NCBI GenBank assembly: GCA_025943965.1
Contig: JAPCWD010000001.1
Location: 124,001 to 188,000, forward strand
Source of the DNA: Synergistaceae bacterium DZ-S4
GTDB taxonomy: Bacteria > Synergistota > Synergistia > Synergistales > Synergistaceae
Length of the DNA stretch: 64,000 nucleotides
Reading direction: 5' to 3'
Of the stretch, positions 8,598-17,177 are shown piece by piece. The notes under the pieces were generated by a model. That model was given only the letters and a program-made list of their open reading frames with translations, did not search any database and was not told the origin of the DNA. The translations under genes and the position numbers were made by a program. Numbering within the stretch: position 1 is the first letter of the stretch; every line of letters begins with the position of its first letter.

Positions 8598-8766
8598 AGG
8601 CTGTGGATTTGTTGAAAATGCCGTAAAACGCTTGCAGTCATTGATTTAATTCTGTGGACAAAAATTGAGGCAGAAACTTGATCCATCCACACTATACACA
8701 AAAAAGCGACAGCAAGAGCAAAATTATATTTTAATCGCAAAAATATACACGAAAAAAAACTTGAAT
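8598..8766. other. oriC part 2: dnaA-dnaN spacer with DnaA boxes and AT-rich unwinding region
   Basis: The 226-bp spacer holds TGTGGATTT (8602-8610), TGTGGACAA (8653-8661) and CCATCCACA (8683-8691), and a very A/T-rich stretch at about 8690-8765. A perfect TTATCCACA (8786-8794) lies inside the 3' end of dnaA. Box plus AT-rich DNA just after dnaA resembles the unwinding half of bipartite origins such as that of Bacillus subtilis. Confidence 0.6.
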
Positions 8767-10107
8767 CTACAGCTTGCTTACAACATTATCCACAAAAGAA
8801 CGTACACGCAGATCATTTTTCAGAAGTTCTTCAACTTTTTTACATGCGTGGATAACGGTCGTGTGATCCTTCTTGTTGAATGCGTAGCCTATCTGTTGAA
8901 GGCTTTCTCCGGTCCTGTTTCTTGCCAGATACATTGCCACCTGCCTAGCCAGGGCAAGATCTGCGGTCCTTTTCGGAGACAGAAGATCGTCTGTGGAGAT
9001 GCCGAAGGTCTCCGCCACCAGCTGCTGGATAAGCCCGATATTGACAGGACCGGAACGCGTATCATGCAGGAGGTCTTTCAGCCACACAGATACGTTCTCC
9101 ATAGTCATCGGGTCCGAGTTGAACTCAGAACAAGCGACTATCCTGTTGAGTGCGCCTTCAAGTTCCCTTATGTTGCTGGGGATGTTCTGGGCAATAAAAA
9201 GAATGATGTCATCCGGTATCTTATAATTTTTAATTTCTGCCTTCTTCTGGAGTATCGCAACTCTTGTCTCAAGATCCGGCGGCTGTATGTCGGTGACAAG
9301 ACCCCACTCAAAACGGGAAACAAGTCTGTCCTCCACTCCCTGTATATCTCTGGGAGGCCTGTCTGAACTTATAATTACCTGTTTTTTTGAATTGTGGAGG
9401 GCATTGAATGTGTGGAATACTTCCTCCTGGGTCTGTTCCTTGCCCGCTATGAACTGTATGTCGTCGATCATCAGGACATCAAGTTCCCTGTAGCGTGACC
9501 TGAATTCATTGTTTGTGTTATTTCTTATGGATGTGATAAGGTCGTTTGTAAATTTTTCAGCACTCACATAAAGGACCTTTGTATTCGGCTGGGTCTTTTC
9601 AGTGTGGTGTCCTATCGCATGCATCAAATGCGTCTTGCCCAGACCGACCTTTCCCCAGATAAAGAGCGGGTTGTAGGCAATGCCGGGCGATTCTGCCACG
9701 GCAAGACACGCAGCGTGAGGCAGTCTGTTTGATTTTCCTACGACAAAGGACGAAAAGACGTAATTCGGGTTGAGACCGTTCCTGCTGAGCGAAAGCTTTG
9801 CGGGTGTGGCTGCGGCAACGGCCCTTCCTGCAGCGCCGACGTCCTCTTTTATTTCCTGGCTGACCTCTATCTCTATGCCCGAACCGAATCCTGTCTCGGA
9901 CAGAAGATTTTTCATGTCATCGAGAAAGCGGGATTTGATCTGTTCCTTCGCAAACGGGGTAGGAACATCCAGGACAAGTATCCCATCCTTCATTGAGACG
10001 GGAAGACACGTGTCAAGATATGTCTTGATGGCACTGTCAGTGCTGGAAATGACCTCCACACAGTGAGTTTTGAATTCGTTCCATAAAATATCCAGATCTT
10101 TGGTCAT
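8767..10107 (-). CDS. dnaA: Chromosomal replication initiator DnaA
   Basis: 446 residues from ATG 10107. Domain I (about 1-85, FAKEQIKSRFLDDM) is followed by a short variable linker and by the AAA+ domain starting at LNPNYVFSSFVVGKSNRLPH. Walker A is GKVGLGKTHLMHAIGH, Walker B VLMIDDIQFIAGKEQTQEE, and sensor text ISSDRPPRDI follows. The C-terminal DNA-binding domain has the signature KKDHTTVIHACKKVEELL. The protein binds DnaA boxes, unwinds oriC and recruits the helicase. Boxes occur on both sides of the gene and inside its 3' end. It heads the cluster dnaA-dnaN-recF-mnmG-dciA. Confidence 0.98.
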   Translation of the reverse strand: MTKDLDILWNEFKTHCVEVISSTDSAIKTYLDTCLPVSMKDGILVLDVPTPFAKEQIKSRFLDDMKNLLSETGFGSGIEIEVSQEIKEDVGAAGRAVAAATPAKLSLSRNGLNPNYVFSSFVVGKSNRLPHAACLAVAESPGIAYNPLFIWGKVGLGKTHLMHAIGHHTEKTQPNTKVLYVSAEKFTNDLITSIRNNTNNEFRSRYRELDVLMIDDIQFIAGKEQTQEEVFHTFNALHNSKKQVIISSDRPPRDIQGVEDRLVSRFEWGLVTDIQPPDLETRVAILQKKAEIKNYKIPDDIILFIAQNIPSNIRELEGALNRIVACSEFNSDPMTMENVSVWLKDLLHDTRSGPVNIGLIQQLVAETFGISTDDLLSPKRTADLALARQVAMYLARNRTGESLQQIGYAFNKKDHTTVIHACKKVEELLKNDLRVRSFVDNVVSKL

Positions 10108-10202
10108 CGATATTCACCCCGGGGGACAGATTATTGCGAAGGAAGTCTGTCCGGACAATTGTATCATGAAGATCCCTCTCTGAGAAAATCAAAAAAACAT
10201 TT

Positions 10203-10522
10203 AAATCCACATTAAATATCCACATATCCACAAACAACTGTCAGTGTATTGTGAAATGAGCAAAACCTCAGAACCATAGCTCAAGCGCAAAATATAACAA
10301 AGTCAAGATTGACTGACCATAAATGACCATCAAGATTTTTAGGGCGTGGATAATCCTTGCCCAATTAAGACTGTTTTGTGGATATGATGATACTAATATG
10401 TAAACAAACGCCAATTTTTGGGACATATATATCAGAAATCCCAGTTTGTGATTTCTGCGAACAACCGTTAGGGAAGCCGAGATACGGGTCAGATTTTTGC
10501 ATTATCCACACAGTGTGGACAG
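10203..10522. other. oriC part 1: DnaA-box cluster upstream of dnaA
   Basis: The 744-bp gap between dnaA and the next gene holds at least seven DnaA-box-like sites: AAATCCACA (10203-10211), ATATCCACA (10216-10224 and 10224-10232), CGTGGATAA (10345-10353), TGTGGATAT (10377-10385), a perfect TTATCCACA (10502-10510) and TGTGGACAG (10514-10522). Gene direction switches here: most genes to the left run leftward, and from 11756 to 18191 they run rightward, as expected for leading strands diverging from an origin. No convincing gene lies in this gap. Confidence 0.75.
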
Positions 10523-10772
10523 AAAATGTGTGTATGTTGGCAATAATTCAGAAAATAATAACATGGATCAAGAAAAAGACAATTTGCGAACGAAACAAAA
10601 ACAGTCTTGCTAATCCTGAGAATATTGTCGGTACTGTGGGGCGGCATGTTGCTTTCCGAGAGGGGATCATACAGATGGCAGCCGTAGAAAGACCGGGAAA
10701 ATGTCTCCGGTTTTTGTAATATAATAGCTTCAATAGAGTATATTGACTTAGACTTTATTTGACTATTTCATA

Positions 10773-10816
10773 AAAACAGGATGATCTGCCAACGGTGCGG
10801 CAGATCATCCTGTTTT
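10773..10816 (-). terminator. Strong 18-bp perfect hairpin, terminator of the LmeA-like gene
   Basis: AAAACAGGATGATCTGCC (10773-10790) pairs perfectly with 10799-10816 around an 8-base loop, with A and T tracts built into the arm ends, so it can terminate in both directions. It sits between the exported-protein gene and the origin region and would keep transcription out of oriC. Confidence 0.85.
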
Positions 10817-10851
10817 GCTTATACGTTGTTAGGACTGTATAGTTTGTTTAT

Positions 10852-11580
10852 TTAAGGTTTTTCCCAGTGCCAGCTCTTTCCTTCTTTGAATTCCTTCGGT
10901 TTCCCGGTCAGGATCACCGATCTTTCGGTCATGATGACCTTTTCGAATGTGACGGGAAAGGGTATGTCTTTGAATTCGATCAGAGGATTTATCCTGGACA
11001 GTATCATGTTCGTGAGGAACTCGGGCTGGTTCATCCCTTCAACTTTAATAACGGTATTTTCGAGATAAACAGCTTCGCTTCGCAGAGCGAGGATCCCCTT
11101 GGCAGAGATCGGGAGATCAAGGTCAACTATGATCCTGGTCCGGAATTTTCCTGCTGCCGTGAAACCGTCTTTCCCGAAATCAAAGACCAGATCTGAAAAA
11201 CCATCAGGGTTCTCATTCTTTTTAAAGTATTCATTTATATCTTTTTCAGCGAGGACCACCTCTCCGGCCGAATCCCTGATCATTGCCGCCAGCCGGGACG
11301 CTTCGCTTTCGGAGGATGTCACAGCCTGACCGGGTTTCAGTTCGGCCAGGAGCCTCATCTTTTCTATCTTTATGCCGTCTATCTTCCCTCCGTCGATCTC
11401 GATCCATGCTTCCGGAGCCTTTTCTCTTATCCGGACAGTGGCTTTTTCAGGCCTGAAGACTGCAATAAGTGAATTGCCCATTGCCGCTGCAAGAGCTGCT
11501 TCGTCGGATGCCTCGCTTGGACAGACAAAGAACAAAAAGACAAAACAGAGGAGCGAAATGGGAAGGACAGTTTTTTTCAT
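10852..11580 (-). CDS. Exported LmeA-like (DUF2993) family protein
   Basis: 242 residues from ATG 11580 (MKKTVLPISLLCFVF), chosen for GGGGTG eight bases upstream and the clean signal peptide ending near SEASDEA. The mature part has the look of a DUF2993/LmeA fold: EIDGGKIDGIKIEKMRLLAEL, VVLAEKDINEYFKKNENPDG, then beta-rich LVFDFGKDGFTAAGKFRT and a final VTFEKVIMTERSVILTG. Such proteins bind lipids or act in envelope maintenance; here function is unknown. It is monocistronic, divergent from the chromate transporter genes, and ends at a strong terminator next to oriC. Confidence 0.6.
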   Translation of the reverse strand: MKKTVLPISLLCFVFLFFVCPSEASDEAALAAAMGNSLIAVFRPEKATVRIREKAPEAWIEIDGGKIDGIKIEKMRLLAELKPGQAVTSSESEASRLAAMIRDSAGEVVLAEKDINEYFKKNENPDGFSDLVFDFGKDGFTAAGKFRTRIIVDLDLPISAKGILALRSEAVYLENTVIKVEGMNQPEFLTNMILSRINPLIEFKDIPFPVTFEKVIMTERSVILTGKPKEFKEGKSWHWEKP

Positions 11581-11755
11581 ATAAGATGCACCCCACAAGA
11601 ATTGATTTGATATTATAGATTCTAGCCTTTAGTTCAAAATAGTCTACGCAATATCCAAGATGTTTTCTTTTTCTTTTTTTTGAATTATCATTGAATATAC
11701 TGTGATTTATTTAAAAGGCCATAACGTGGATCAAGCAATGGCGGAAGGAATTAAA

Positions 11756-12289
11756 ATGACAACACTTCAGCTCTTTTTTTTCTTTTTTAAGATCAGCACG
11801 GTCACATTCGGTGGCGGAATAGTAATTCTGGGTATGGTCAAGCTGGGCCTGGCAGACAGGGATGACATAACTGAAAGCGAGTTCTCTGACATGCTTAGCC
11901 TTGCCGCTTCGGTACCGGGCCCTTTGGCTGTATCCATAGCATGGCTGCTGGGCAGGCATTACAGGGGACTTAAAGGAAGCTTGGCAGCAGTGGCAGGAGC
12001 CGTCCTTCCGCCCTTTCTTATCGTCCTTGCCCTGTCTCCGGTGATAATGAAGTATTCTGACGACCCGCGGGTCCAGGGTTTTTTCAAAGGCGTACTGGCC
12101 GGGACCGGAGCTATCATCACAATGGTAGTATCTGACAATGTCAGATCCACTCTTATATCCGGCTGGTGGAACCTCGTTCCTTTTGCCGTCGTAGTTGTCC
12201 TCATCGGACTTTTTGGAGCCCATCCCCTTATTTCCATGCTGGCGGCCTTTTCTCTTCAGCTGTTGAAGGAGAGGCTGACAGTGAGATGA
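11756..12289 (+). CDS. Chromate transporter, first half-size subunit
   Basis: 177 residues from ATG 11756 with AAGGA seven bases upstream; an upstream GTG at 11702 lacks a site. The N-terminal motif FFKISTVTFGGGIVILGMV and the internal MLSLAASVPGPLAVSIAWLLG are the two conserved signatures of the CHR domain, and five to six membrane helices are apparent. This is a short-chain CHR protein, one domain per polypeptide. The next gene encodes the matching half and overlaps by four bases (ATGA), so the two probably form a heterodimeric transporter in the inner membrane. Substrate may be chromate or another oxyanion; short CHR pairs are not all tested. Confidence 0.88.
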   Translation: MTTLQLFFFFFKISTVTFGGGIVILGMVKLGLADRDDITESEFSDMLSLAASVPGPLAVSIAWLLGRHYRGLKGSLAAVAGAVLPPFLIVLALSPVIMKYSDDPRVQGFFKGVLAGTGAIITMVVSDNVRSTLISGWWNLVPFAVVVVLIGLFGAHPLISMLAAFSLQLLKERLTVR

Positions 12290-12819
12290 AAGTTCTTCTC
12301 GACCTGGCTTTATCGTTTTCGCAGATCGCTGCCGGTGCTTTCGGCGGTGGGCTTTCGACGCTCCCCCTGATCGAATACCAGCTTGTAAAGGCTACAGGAT
12401 GGCTCACTGAATCCCAGTTCAACCAGGTACTTGCCCTTTCCCAGGTCACTCCAGGCCCCATCGCGATCAATGCGGCAACATTCGTAGGATACCAGCAGGC
12501 AGGGATCCCAGGGTCCGCCGTCTCTACCCTGTCCGTAGTGACAGTACCCATCCTGATCTTGTGTGCTCTTCTGTTTCTTCTTAATAAAGCCGATGCCGAC
12601 AAAGGCAGGATATTTAAAGACCTTATCCGTCCCATAGTTGCGGGCCTTCTGGCACTTTCTCTTGTTTCTCCGCTTACAGCTACGGCCCAAAACGGTTTTG
12701 CGGCGATATCGATGCTCATTTTAGGAATAGTCCTCTTCCGTTTTTGCGAATTTTTTAAAAAATATCCTCCCGCACTGCTTGTTATTTTTGGTGTAATTGG
12801 TGCGTTCCTATTTTCCTGA
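12286..12819 (+). CDS. Chromate transporter, second half-size subunit
   Basis: 177 residues from the ATG at 12286, which overlaps the stop of the first half (ATGA). The frame is open further upstream, but this start gives the standard CHR N-terminus: ALSFSQIAAGAFGGGLSTLPLIEY, then VLALSQVTPGPIAINAATFVGYQ. Five or six helices follow, ending LLVIFGVIGAFLFS. Together with the preceding gene it makes a complete two-domain CHR transporter. Translational coupling by overlap should keep the ratio near one to one. Confidence 0.88.
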   Translation: MKVLLDLALSFSQIAAGAFGGGLSTLPLIEYQLVKATGWLTESQFNQVLALSQVTPGPIAINAATFVGYQQAGIPGSAVSTLSVVTVPILILCALLFLLNKADADKGRIFKDLIRPIVAGLLALSLVSPLTATAQNGFAAISMLILGIVLFRFCEFFKKYPPALLVIFGVIGAFLFS

Positions 12820-13251
12820 AATATTAAAATGCTGCGAAACAGGCATCAAAAACTGTTACATGAATAATAATTCACAAATACTGTGATATTTTATCTGTTA
12901 AGGCTCCTTTTCATTAAAAAAACACGGGATTGGCACATAAACAGAAATATCAGTCTTGCTCATATCATGACAGGTGAGATTGACTAAAAAGCCTGTTTGA
13001 TGTAACTTGTTATCGTGATTCTCCGGTTTTTCAGTTAACCGTGCAAATGGTACAGCCGGACGAATTTGAAATATTAGATTTTGAAATTTTGAAAATAGTT
13101 AGACAGTTAGAGTTTTACTTAGTGTACGGAAGGGAGGGCTGTAAAAGAGTAAAATTATCGTATAGTTTTTATTCAGGGTTTTGATCACCCAACGCATCAA
13201 AAGTTATCATCGAACAACAAGAAATAGAAACTTGAAGGGAGAGTATTTTTG
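12820..13251. other. 432-bp AT-rich leader upstream of the TRAP operon
   Basis: No gene is seen here. The stretch is AT-rich and probably carries the promoter of dctP, but no clean -35/-10 pair stands out. There is no obvious terminator for the chromate transporter pair. Confidence 0.4.
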
Positions 13252-14253
13252 ATGAAGAAATTTGCAGTTATCCTCGCAGTTATGTTTCTGTTCGTAGCAG
13301 CAGTAGGCCCGGCAACAGCAGCCCCCATCGTTTTCCGCTTCGCAGGACAGTCGCCCCCCGAGCACATGGCCACAAAGACGATGAACGAAATGGCCAAAGA
13401 GATCAACCAGAAGACCAACGGCCGCGTAGAGATCAAGGTATATCCGGCCAACCAGCTCGGCAACTACTCTCTTGTTATGGAAGAGATGATCCGCGGTACG
13501 ATCGACATGTCCATGATGTCGATAGCCAGCGAATTTGACCCCCGCCTCGAGCTCGTTTACGTAAACGGGTTTATAAGCGGTTACGAGGATGCCAAGAAAG
13601 TCTTCGTTCCCGGCGCGTGGCTGCCCAACAAACTGAATGAACTTTCTTCAGCCCTCGGAGTTAGACTGATCGGTTCCTACATCGAAGGAATGATCGGTAT
13701 CGGATCAACGAAGCCCCTCAAAGAACCCCTCAACCCGAAGGTCGACAAGGGCGTTCTCTGCAGAGTCCCGAACATGGACGTCTACACGCTCGGAGCAAAG
13801 GCAATGGGCTTCCGTCCCATCACTATCCCCTATTCAGATGTCTACCAGTCAATGCAGACCGGCGTCTGCGACGCGGTTGACGGCTACCCGGTAGCAGCGG
13901 CCTACACGATCCTCGGCGACGTCCTTAAGTACTGGTACCACACCAACTACTCAATGGAATACCTTGCGATCATGGTCAGCGAAAAGTCATGGAAAAAACT
14001 TTCAGCCGAAGACCAGAAGGTGTTCATGGATGTAGCGAAAAAATACACCCTTCTCTCGATAGACAACGCGAAGGCTGAAGACAACAAGTACATGGACCTC
14101 ATGCAGAAGAAGGGCATAAAGGTCTTCAAGTACACGGAAGCCGAACTCAAGCCGATCAAAGAAGCATGCATCACGACATGGGAAGAGCTTGGCAAGCGCG
14201 GTATGACAGAACCTCTCATGAAGGAGTTCAAACAGCATCTCGGCAATCTGTAA
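13252..14253 (+). CDS. dctP: TRAP transporter substrate-binding protein DctP
   Basis: 333 residues from ATG 13252 (GGGAG about ten bases upstream). A signal peptide (MKKFAVILAVMFLFVAAVGP, cut near TAAAP) is followed by the DctP fold: FRFAGQSPPEHMATKTMNEM, RVEIKVYPANQLGNY, EEMIRGTIDMSMMS, and the segment LCRVPNMDVYTLGAKAMG containing the arginine that in this family binds a substrate carboxylate. It captures an organic acid in the periplasm and delivers it to DctQM, using a sodium or proton gradient. It is followed by a hairpin and then by dctQ and dctM. A close paralogue lies 2.9 kb downstream. Confidence 0.93.
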   Translation: MKKFAVILAVMFLFVAAVGPATAAPIVFRFAGQSPPEHMATKTMNEMAKEINQKTNGRVEIKVYPANQLGNYSLVMEEMIRGTIDMSMMSIASEFDPRLELVYVNGFISGYEDAKKVFVPGAWLPNKLNELSSALGVRLIGSYIEGMIGIGSTKPLKEPLNPKVDKGVLCRVPNMDVYTLGAKAMGFRPITIPYSDVYQSMQTGVCDAVDGYPVAAAYTILGDVLKYWYHTNYSMEYLAIMVSEKSWKKLSAEDQKVFMDVAKKYTLLSIDNAKAEDNKYMDLMQKKGIKVFKYTEAELKPIKEACITTWEELGKRGMTEPLMKEFKQHLGNL

Positions 14254-14312
14254 TATTTTTTCGTTACAATAAATAAAGCAACATCATAATAAGACCAAGC
14301 AACATCCGGGAG

Positions 14313-14351
14313 ATCCGCGGGGAGGATTTTCCTCCCCGGATTTCCTTTTTT
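14313..14351 (+). terminator. Hairpin between dctP and dctQ
   Basis: ATCCG..GGGAGGA (14313-14326, two-base bulge) pairs with TCCTCCCCGGAT (14330-14341), followed by TTCCTTTTTTT. It looks like a leaky terminator or 3' stabiliser that would let the binding protein be made in excess over the membrane subunits. Confidence 0.7.
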
Positions 14352-14368
14352 TGAAAGGAGCCTTATTT

Positions 14369-14956
14369 ATGACACAGACGCAGTGTAAGTACGTGGAAGA
14401 AAATGTTTACGAAGAACCGATCTCAACGGTCAGACCCGCAACGAACCCCTTTGACAAGATAGTGACCAGGACATTTGCGATCATCTGTTTTGTCATGGCG
14501 ATCACCCTCGCAATAATAATAAGCGCTGCGACCGTTATGCGCTATGTTCTTGAGATGGACCTCTACGGCTACGAGGAATGGATAAAGATATTCGCTTTCT
14601 GGCTCTATTTCATGGGGGCGGGATACGGAGCCTTCGCCGGATCGCATGTCTCAGCCGACCTTGTTCAGTCTTATGTTAAAGAAAGTACTTTTAAAAGGCT
14701 GCTGGTATTTACCAAGACAGTCGTGACACTTGGAGTCACACTTCTTTTCACATGGTGGGGATGGGACTTCTTTTACTTCGGTTTTGCCGGCCCGCTTGGC
14801 ACAGGTGTCGCAATACCCAAGACAGTCGCATGGAGGATACCTCTGTGGACAGGATACCTCCCGATCTTCATAGGTCTCTTCTTCATGTCCTACTATTTCA
14901 TGTGGGACATGATCAGGGCCGGAAAAGCTCTTTTCGCTGGAGGTAAGACAGAATGA
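14369..14956 (+). CDS. dctQ: TRAP transporter small permease DctQ
   Basis: 195 residues from ATG 14369 with AAAGGAG eight bases upstream. After a hydrophilic N-terminus of about 35 residues there are four membrane helices (IVTRTFAIICFVMAITLAII, YGYEEWIKIFAFWLYFMGA, LLVFTKTVVTLGVTLLF, WTGYLPIFIGLFFMSYYFMW). The motif YEEWIKIFAFWL is the conserved DctQ element in helix 2. The protein supports the large permease in the inner membrane. The stop overlaps the start of dctM (ATGA). Confidence 0.93.
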   Translation: MTQTQCKYVEENVYEEPISTVRPATNPFDKIVTRTFAIICFVMAITLAIIISAATVMRYVLEMDLYGYEEWIKIFAFWLYFMGAGYGAFAGSHVSADLVQSYVKESTFKRLLVFTKTVVTLGVTLLFTWWGWDFFYFGFAGPLGTGVAIPKTVAWRIPLWTGYLPIFIGLFFMSYYFMWDMIRAGKALFAGGKTE

Positions 14957-16269
14957 TCTATATAGCACTTATTATACTGATGGCATGTCTGACGATAGGA
15001 GTCCCGGTCCCGGTAAGCTTCATGGCGTCATGCGCCTGGCTGATATTCTTCGGCGGGGTGGATCAGGTCGGTTACCAGGCAACACAGCTTCTGCCCTACG
15101 GTTTCACCCAGATGAACTCCGTCTCCCTGATAGCCATAGCGATGTTCATACTCGCGGGCGGGATCATGGAGAGAGGCCGCATCGCCGAGAAGCTTATCGA
15201 CATGGTAGACGTCTTTGTGGGACATATCAGGGGCGGACTTGGAGTAGTCGGCATAATTTCCTGCGCCGTATTCGGATCCATCTGCGGAGCGGCCTGTGCG
15301 ACCCTTTCCTGCATAGGCGCCATCATGTTCCCGCGTTTCAAGGCCGGCGGCTACCCGATGGGACACGCCTGCGCCCTTATGGCGAACGCATCGCTGCTTG
15401 GACTGCTCATCCCGCCTAACGCGACCCTGATCATATTTGCCTGGATAAGCGGTATCTCTGTTCTTGCGTGCTTCCTTTCGACTATTGGCCCCGGAATAGT
15501 TACGATAATCCTCCTGGGCCTGGTCAATCTCTGGATGCTCCGTGACAATAAGGAGATCCTCGTCAGCCAGAAACGCACACCAAAAGAACGTTACGATATG
15601 TTCATGAAAAGAGGGCGTCTTGCCATTCCGGCACTCTTCATGCCGGTCATGGTCCTCGGAGGCATCTACGGCGGAGTAATGACCACAACGGAAGCCTCGG
15701 CTCTTGCTGTCGTCTACTGCATCCCGATCGGTCTTTATATCTACAAGGGACTTAACTGGAAGACCCTTTTCAACATAGTGGTCGAGGGATCGATAACGAC
15801 GGGCGTTATCATGGTAATGCTCTATTCCGTCTCGATGCTCTCGAGGCTGTACATACTCGAAGACCTGCCCGGTAAGGTGCTCGACCTCTTTTACACGATA
15901 TCATCGAACCCATATATCATTATGTTTATGATAAACGTGTTCCTGGTCCTCATGGGAATGCTCATGGACGACATCAGCGTTGTTGTTCTTACCACGCCGA
16001 TACTGCTTCCGATAATAGCGAAACTCGGAGTAGATCCTGTACACTATGCGGCAATAGTGGGAGTCAACACGGCACTCGGGTGCATAACGCCGCCCTGTGC
16101 TCCGGTGCTCTATCTGAGCGGAAGGGTCGGTGGGGCATCGATCAACGAGATCATGAAGCCGGCACTGACCTTCATGGTTCTCTGCTGGATCCCGGTGCTT
16201 GCTGTAACGGCGTACATACCGAAAGTCTCGCTCTTACTGCCCCATCTGATCCTGGGGCTTCCCTGGTAA
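14953..16269 (+). CDS. dctM: TRAP transporter large permease DctM
   Basis: 438 residues beginning at the ATGA overlap with dctQ. About twelve membrane helices; typical text includes GVPVPVSFMASCAWLIFFGG, LAGGIMERGRIAEKLIDMVD, SCAVFGSICGAACATLSCIG, MANASLLGLLIPPNATLIIF and GCITPPCAPVLYLSG near the end. The length is normal for DctM, the ion-coupled transport subunit of TRAP systems. A terminator follows at 16300-16338. The substrate is not predictable; carboxylates or amino acids are usual in this group. Confidence 0.95.
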   Translation: MIYIALIILMACLTIGVPVPVSFMASCAWLIFFGGVDQVGYQATQLLPYGFTQMNSVSLIAIAMFILAGGIMERGRIAEKLIDMVDVFVGHIRGGLGVVGIISCAVFGSICGAACATLSCIGAIMFPRFKAGGYPMGHACALMANASLLGLLIPPNATLIIFAWISGISVLACFLSTIGPGIVTIILLGLVNLWMLRDNKEILVSQKRTPKERYDMFMKRGRLAIPALFMPVMVLGGIYGGVMTTTEASALAVVYCIPIGLYIYKGLNWKTLFNIVVEGSITTGVIMVMLYSVSMLSRLYILEDLPGKVLDLFYTISSNPYIIMFMINVFLVLMGMLMDDISVVVLTTPILLPIIAKLGVDPVHYAAIVGVNTALGCITPPCAPVLYLSGRVGGASINEIMKPALTFMVLCWIPVLAVTAYIPKVSLLLPHLILGLPW

Positions 16270-16299
16270 GAAAGAAAAATCGTTTATCGGCAAGAAATC

Positions 16300-16338
16300 A
16301 TCGAAGCTCCCGCCTGAGGCTGGGAGCTTCGATTTTTA
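16300..16338 (+). terminator. Terminator of the dctPQM operon
   Basis: Perfect 12-bp stem ATCGAAGCTCCC (16300-16311) with GGGAGCTTCGAT (16322-16333), 10-base loop, followed by TTTTA. Confidence 0.9.
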
Positions 16339-16436
16339 TACTGATAGCACTTAAGCATTTATACTGAAATCGATCCATTCTTGTATATGAGGCCTGTCTA
16401 TCTGATATAATATACAGTTGAGCAAACGGAGTTTTT

Positions 16437-16724
16437 TTGATTGGAAGCGATAATGTGTATTTTTACAAAGATCTTTTTGCCTCTCTCTGTTTCATATTTT
16501 TCGGTGCGGCACTGGCCTTCAACGATGCCTATCTTTATTTTGGCGCGATGATGTGCGCATGCCTTTCTACCACCGCTCACAGGAAAAAATGGCCTGATCC
16601 CCTCTGGGCGACGCTTATGATGGAAGATATTAAGAGTAAATTCGAGTCTTTCAGAAGGCGTTTCGATCCCAGTAGCGAATTTACCAAAGAGGATGAGGTA
16701 GGACCGCTTCCCCCTCTCGAATAG
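16437..16724 (+). CDS. Small membrane protein of unknown function
   Basis: 95 residues from a TTG at 16437 with GGAG six bases upstream; a GTG at 16455 is an alternative. The first 50 residues hold one long or two short hydrophobic helices (LFASLCFIFFGAALAFNDAY, LYFGAMMCACLS); the rest is charged and ends in VGPLPPLE. I do not recognise the family. It stands alone, with a terminator hairpin 40 bp downstream, between two TRAP units. The existence of this gene rests on length, ribosome site and hydrophobic pattern only. Confidence 0.5.
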   Translation: MIGSDNVYFYKDLFASLCFIFFGAALAFNDAYLYFGAMMCACLSTTAHRKKWPDPLWATLMMEDIKSKFESFRRRFDPSSEFTKEDEVGPLPPLE

Positions 16725-16762
16725 TAAAACGGAGAGCAGCGTACGAGAATAATTAAAATTGA

Positions 16763-16798
16763 AATATCACGCCCCTCATACTGGGACGTGATATTTTT
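16763..16798 (+). terminator. Rho-independent terminator
   Basis: AATATCACG (16763-16771) pairs with CGTGATATT (16787-16795) and is followed by TTTAT; it closes the small membrane-protein gene. Confidence 0.75.
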
Positions 16799-16972
16799 AT
16801 TGCAACAATTGCTTATTTTTACCTGAGGATAATTTGCAAACAAAAGCAAGAACGGCTTTACATCCTGTTACAGAGCGAAGAAATGTGTTTTGCGGACTGA
16901 TGTTGGATCAGGTATTCAAAAATATTAATCGAATAAACCATAGTGTTAAACCTTATGATAAATAGTCTTACC

Positions 16973-17001
16973 TTGACAAGACATTCAAACTGATATATCT
17001 T
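16973..17001 (+). promoter_or_regulatory. Candidate promoter of the second dctP
   Basis: TTGACA at 16973-16978 and TATCTT at 16996-17001 with a 17-base spacer. This predicts a leader of about 170 bases before the gene at 17178. The rest of the gap from 16799 to 17177 is AT-rich and holds no gene I can support. Confidence 0.5.
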
Positions 17002-17177
17002 TTGTTTCAATAAAACTAAAGTCAAAAAGAAAATTTCTGATTTACAGAAGAAGACATAGTAATAATTTTATTTCTCCAAATTATTGAAATTAAGTGAATT
17101 AATTTACAAACGATAAAAAATATCAGCCATGCTAGGCTGTGAAAAAAGAACCAAAACTTGAGAGGAGAGCATATACC

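Noticed and set aside
8665..9366. 233-residue plus-strand frame over dnaA
   Set aside because: Shadow of dnaA on the opposite strand and of the AT-rich spacer.
10378..10719. 113-residue plus-strand frame in the origin region
   Set aside because: It overlaps DnaA boxes, has no ribosome site and no protein-like composition.
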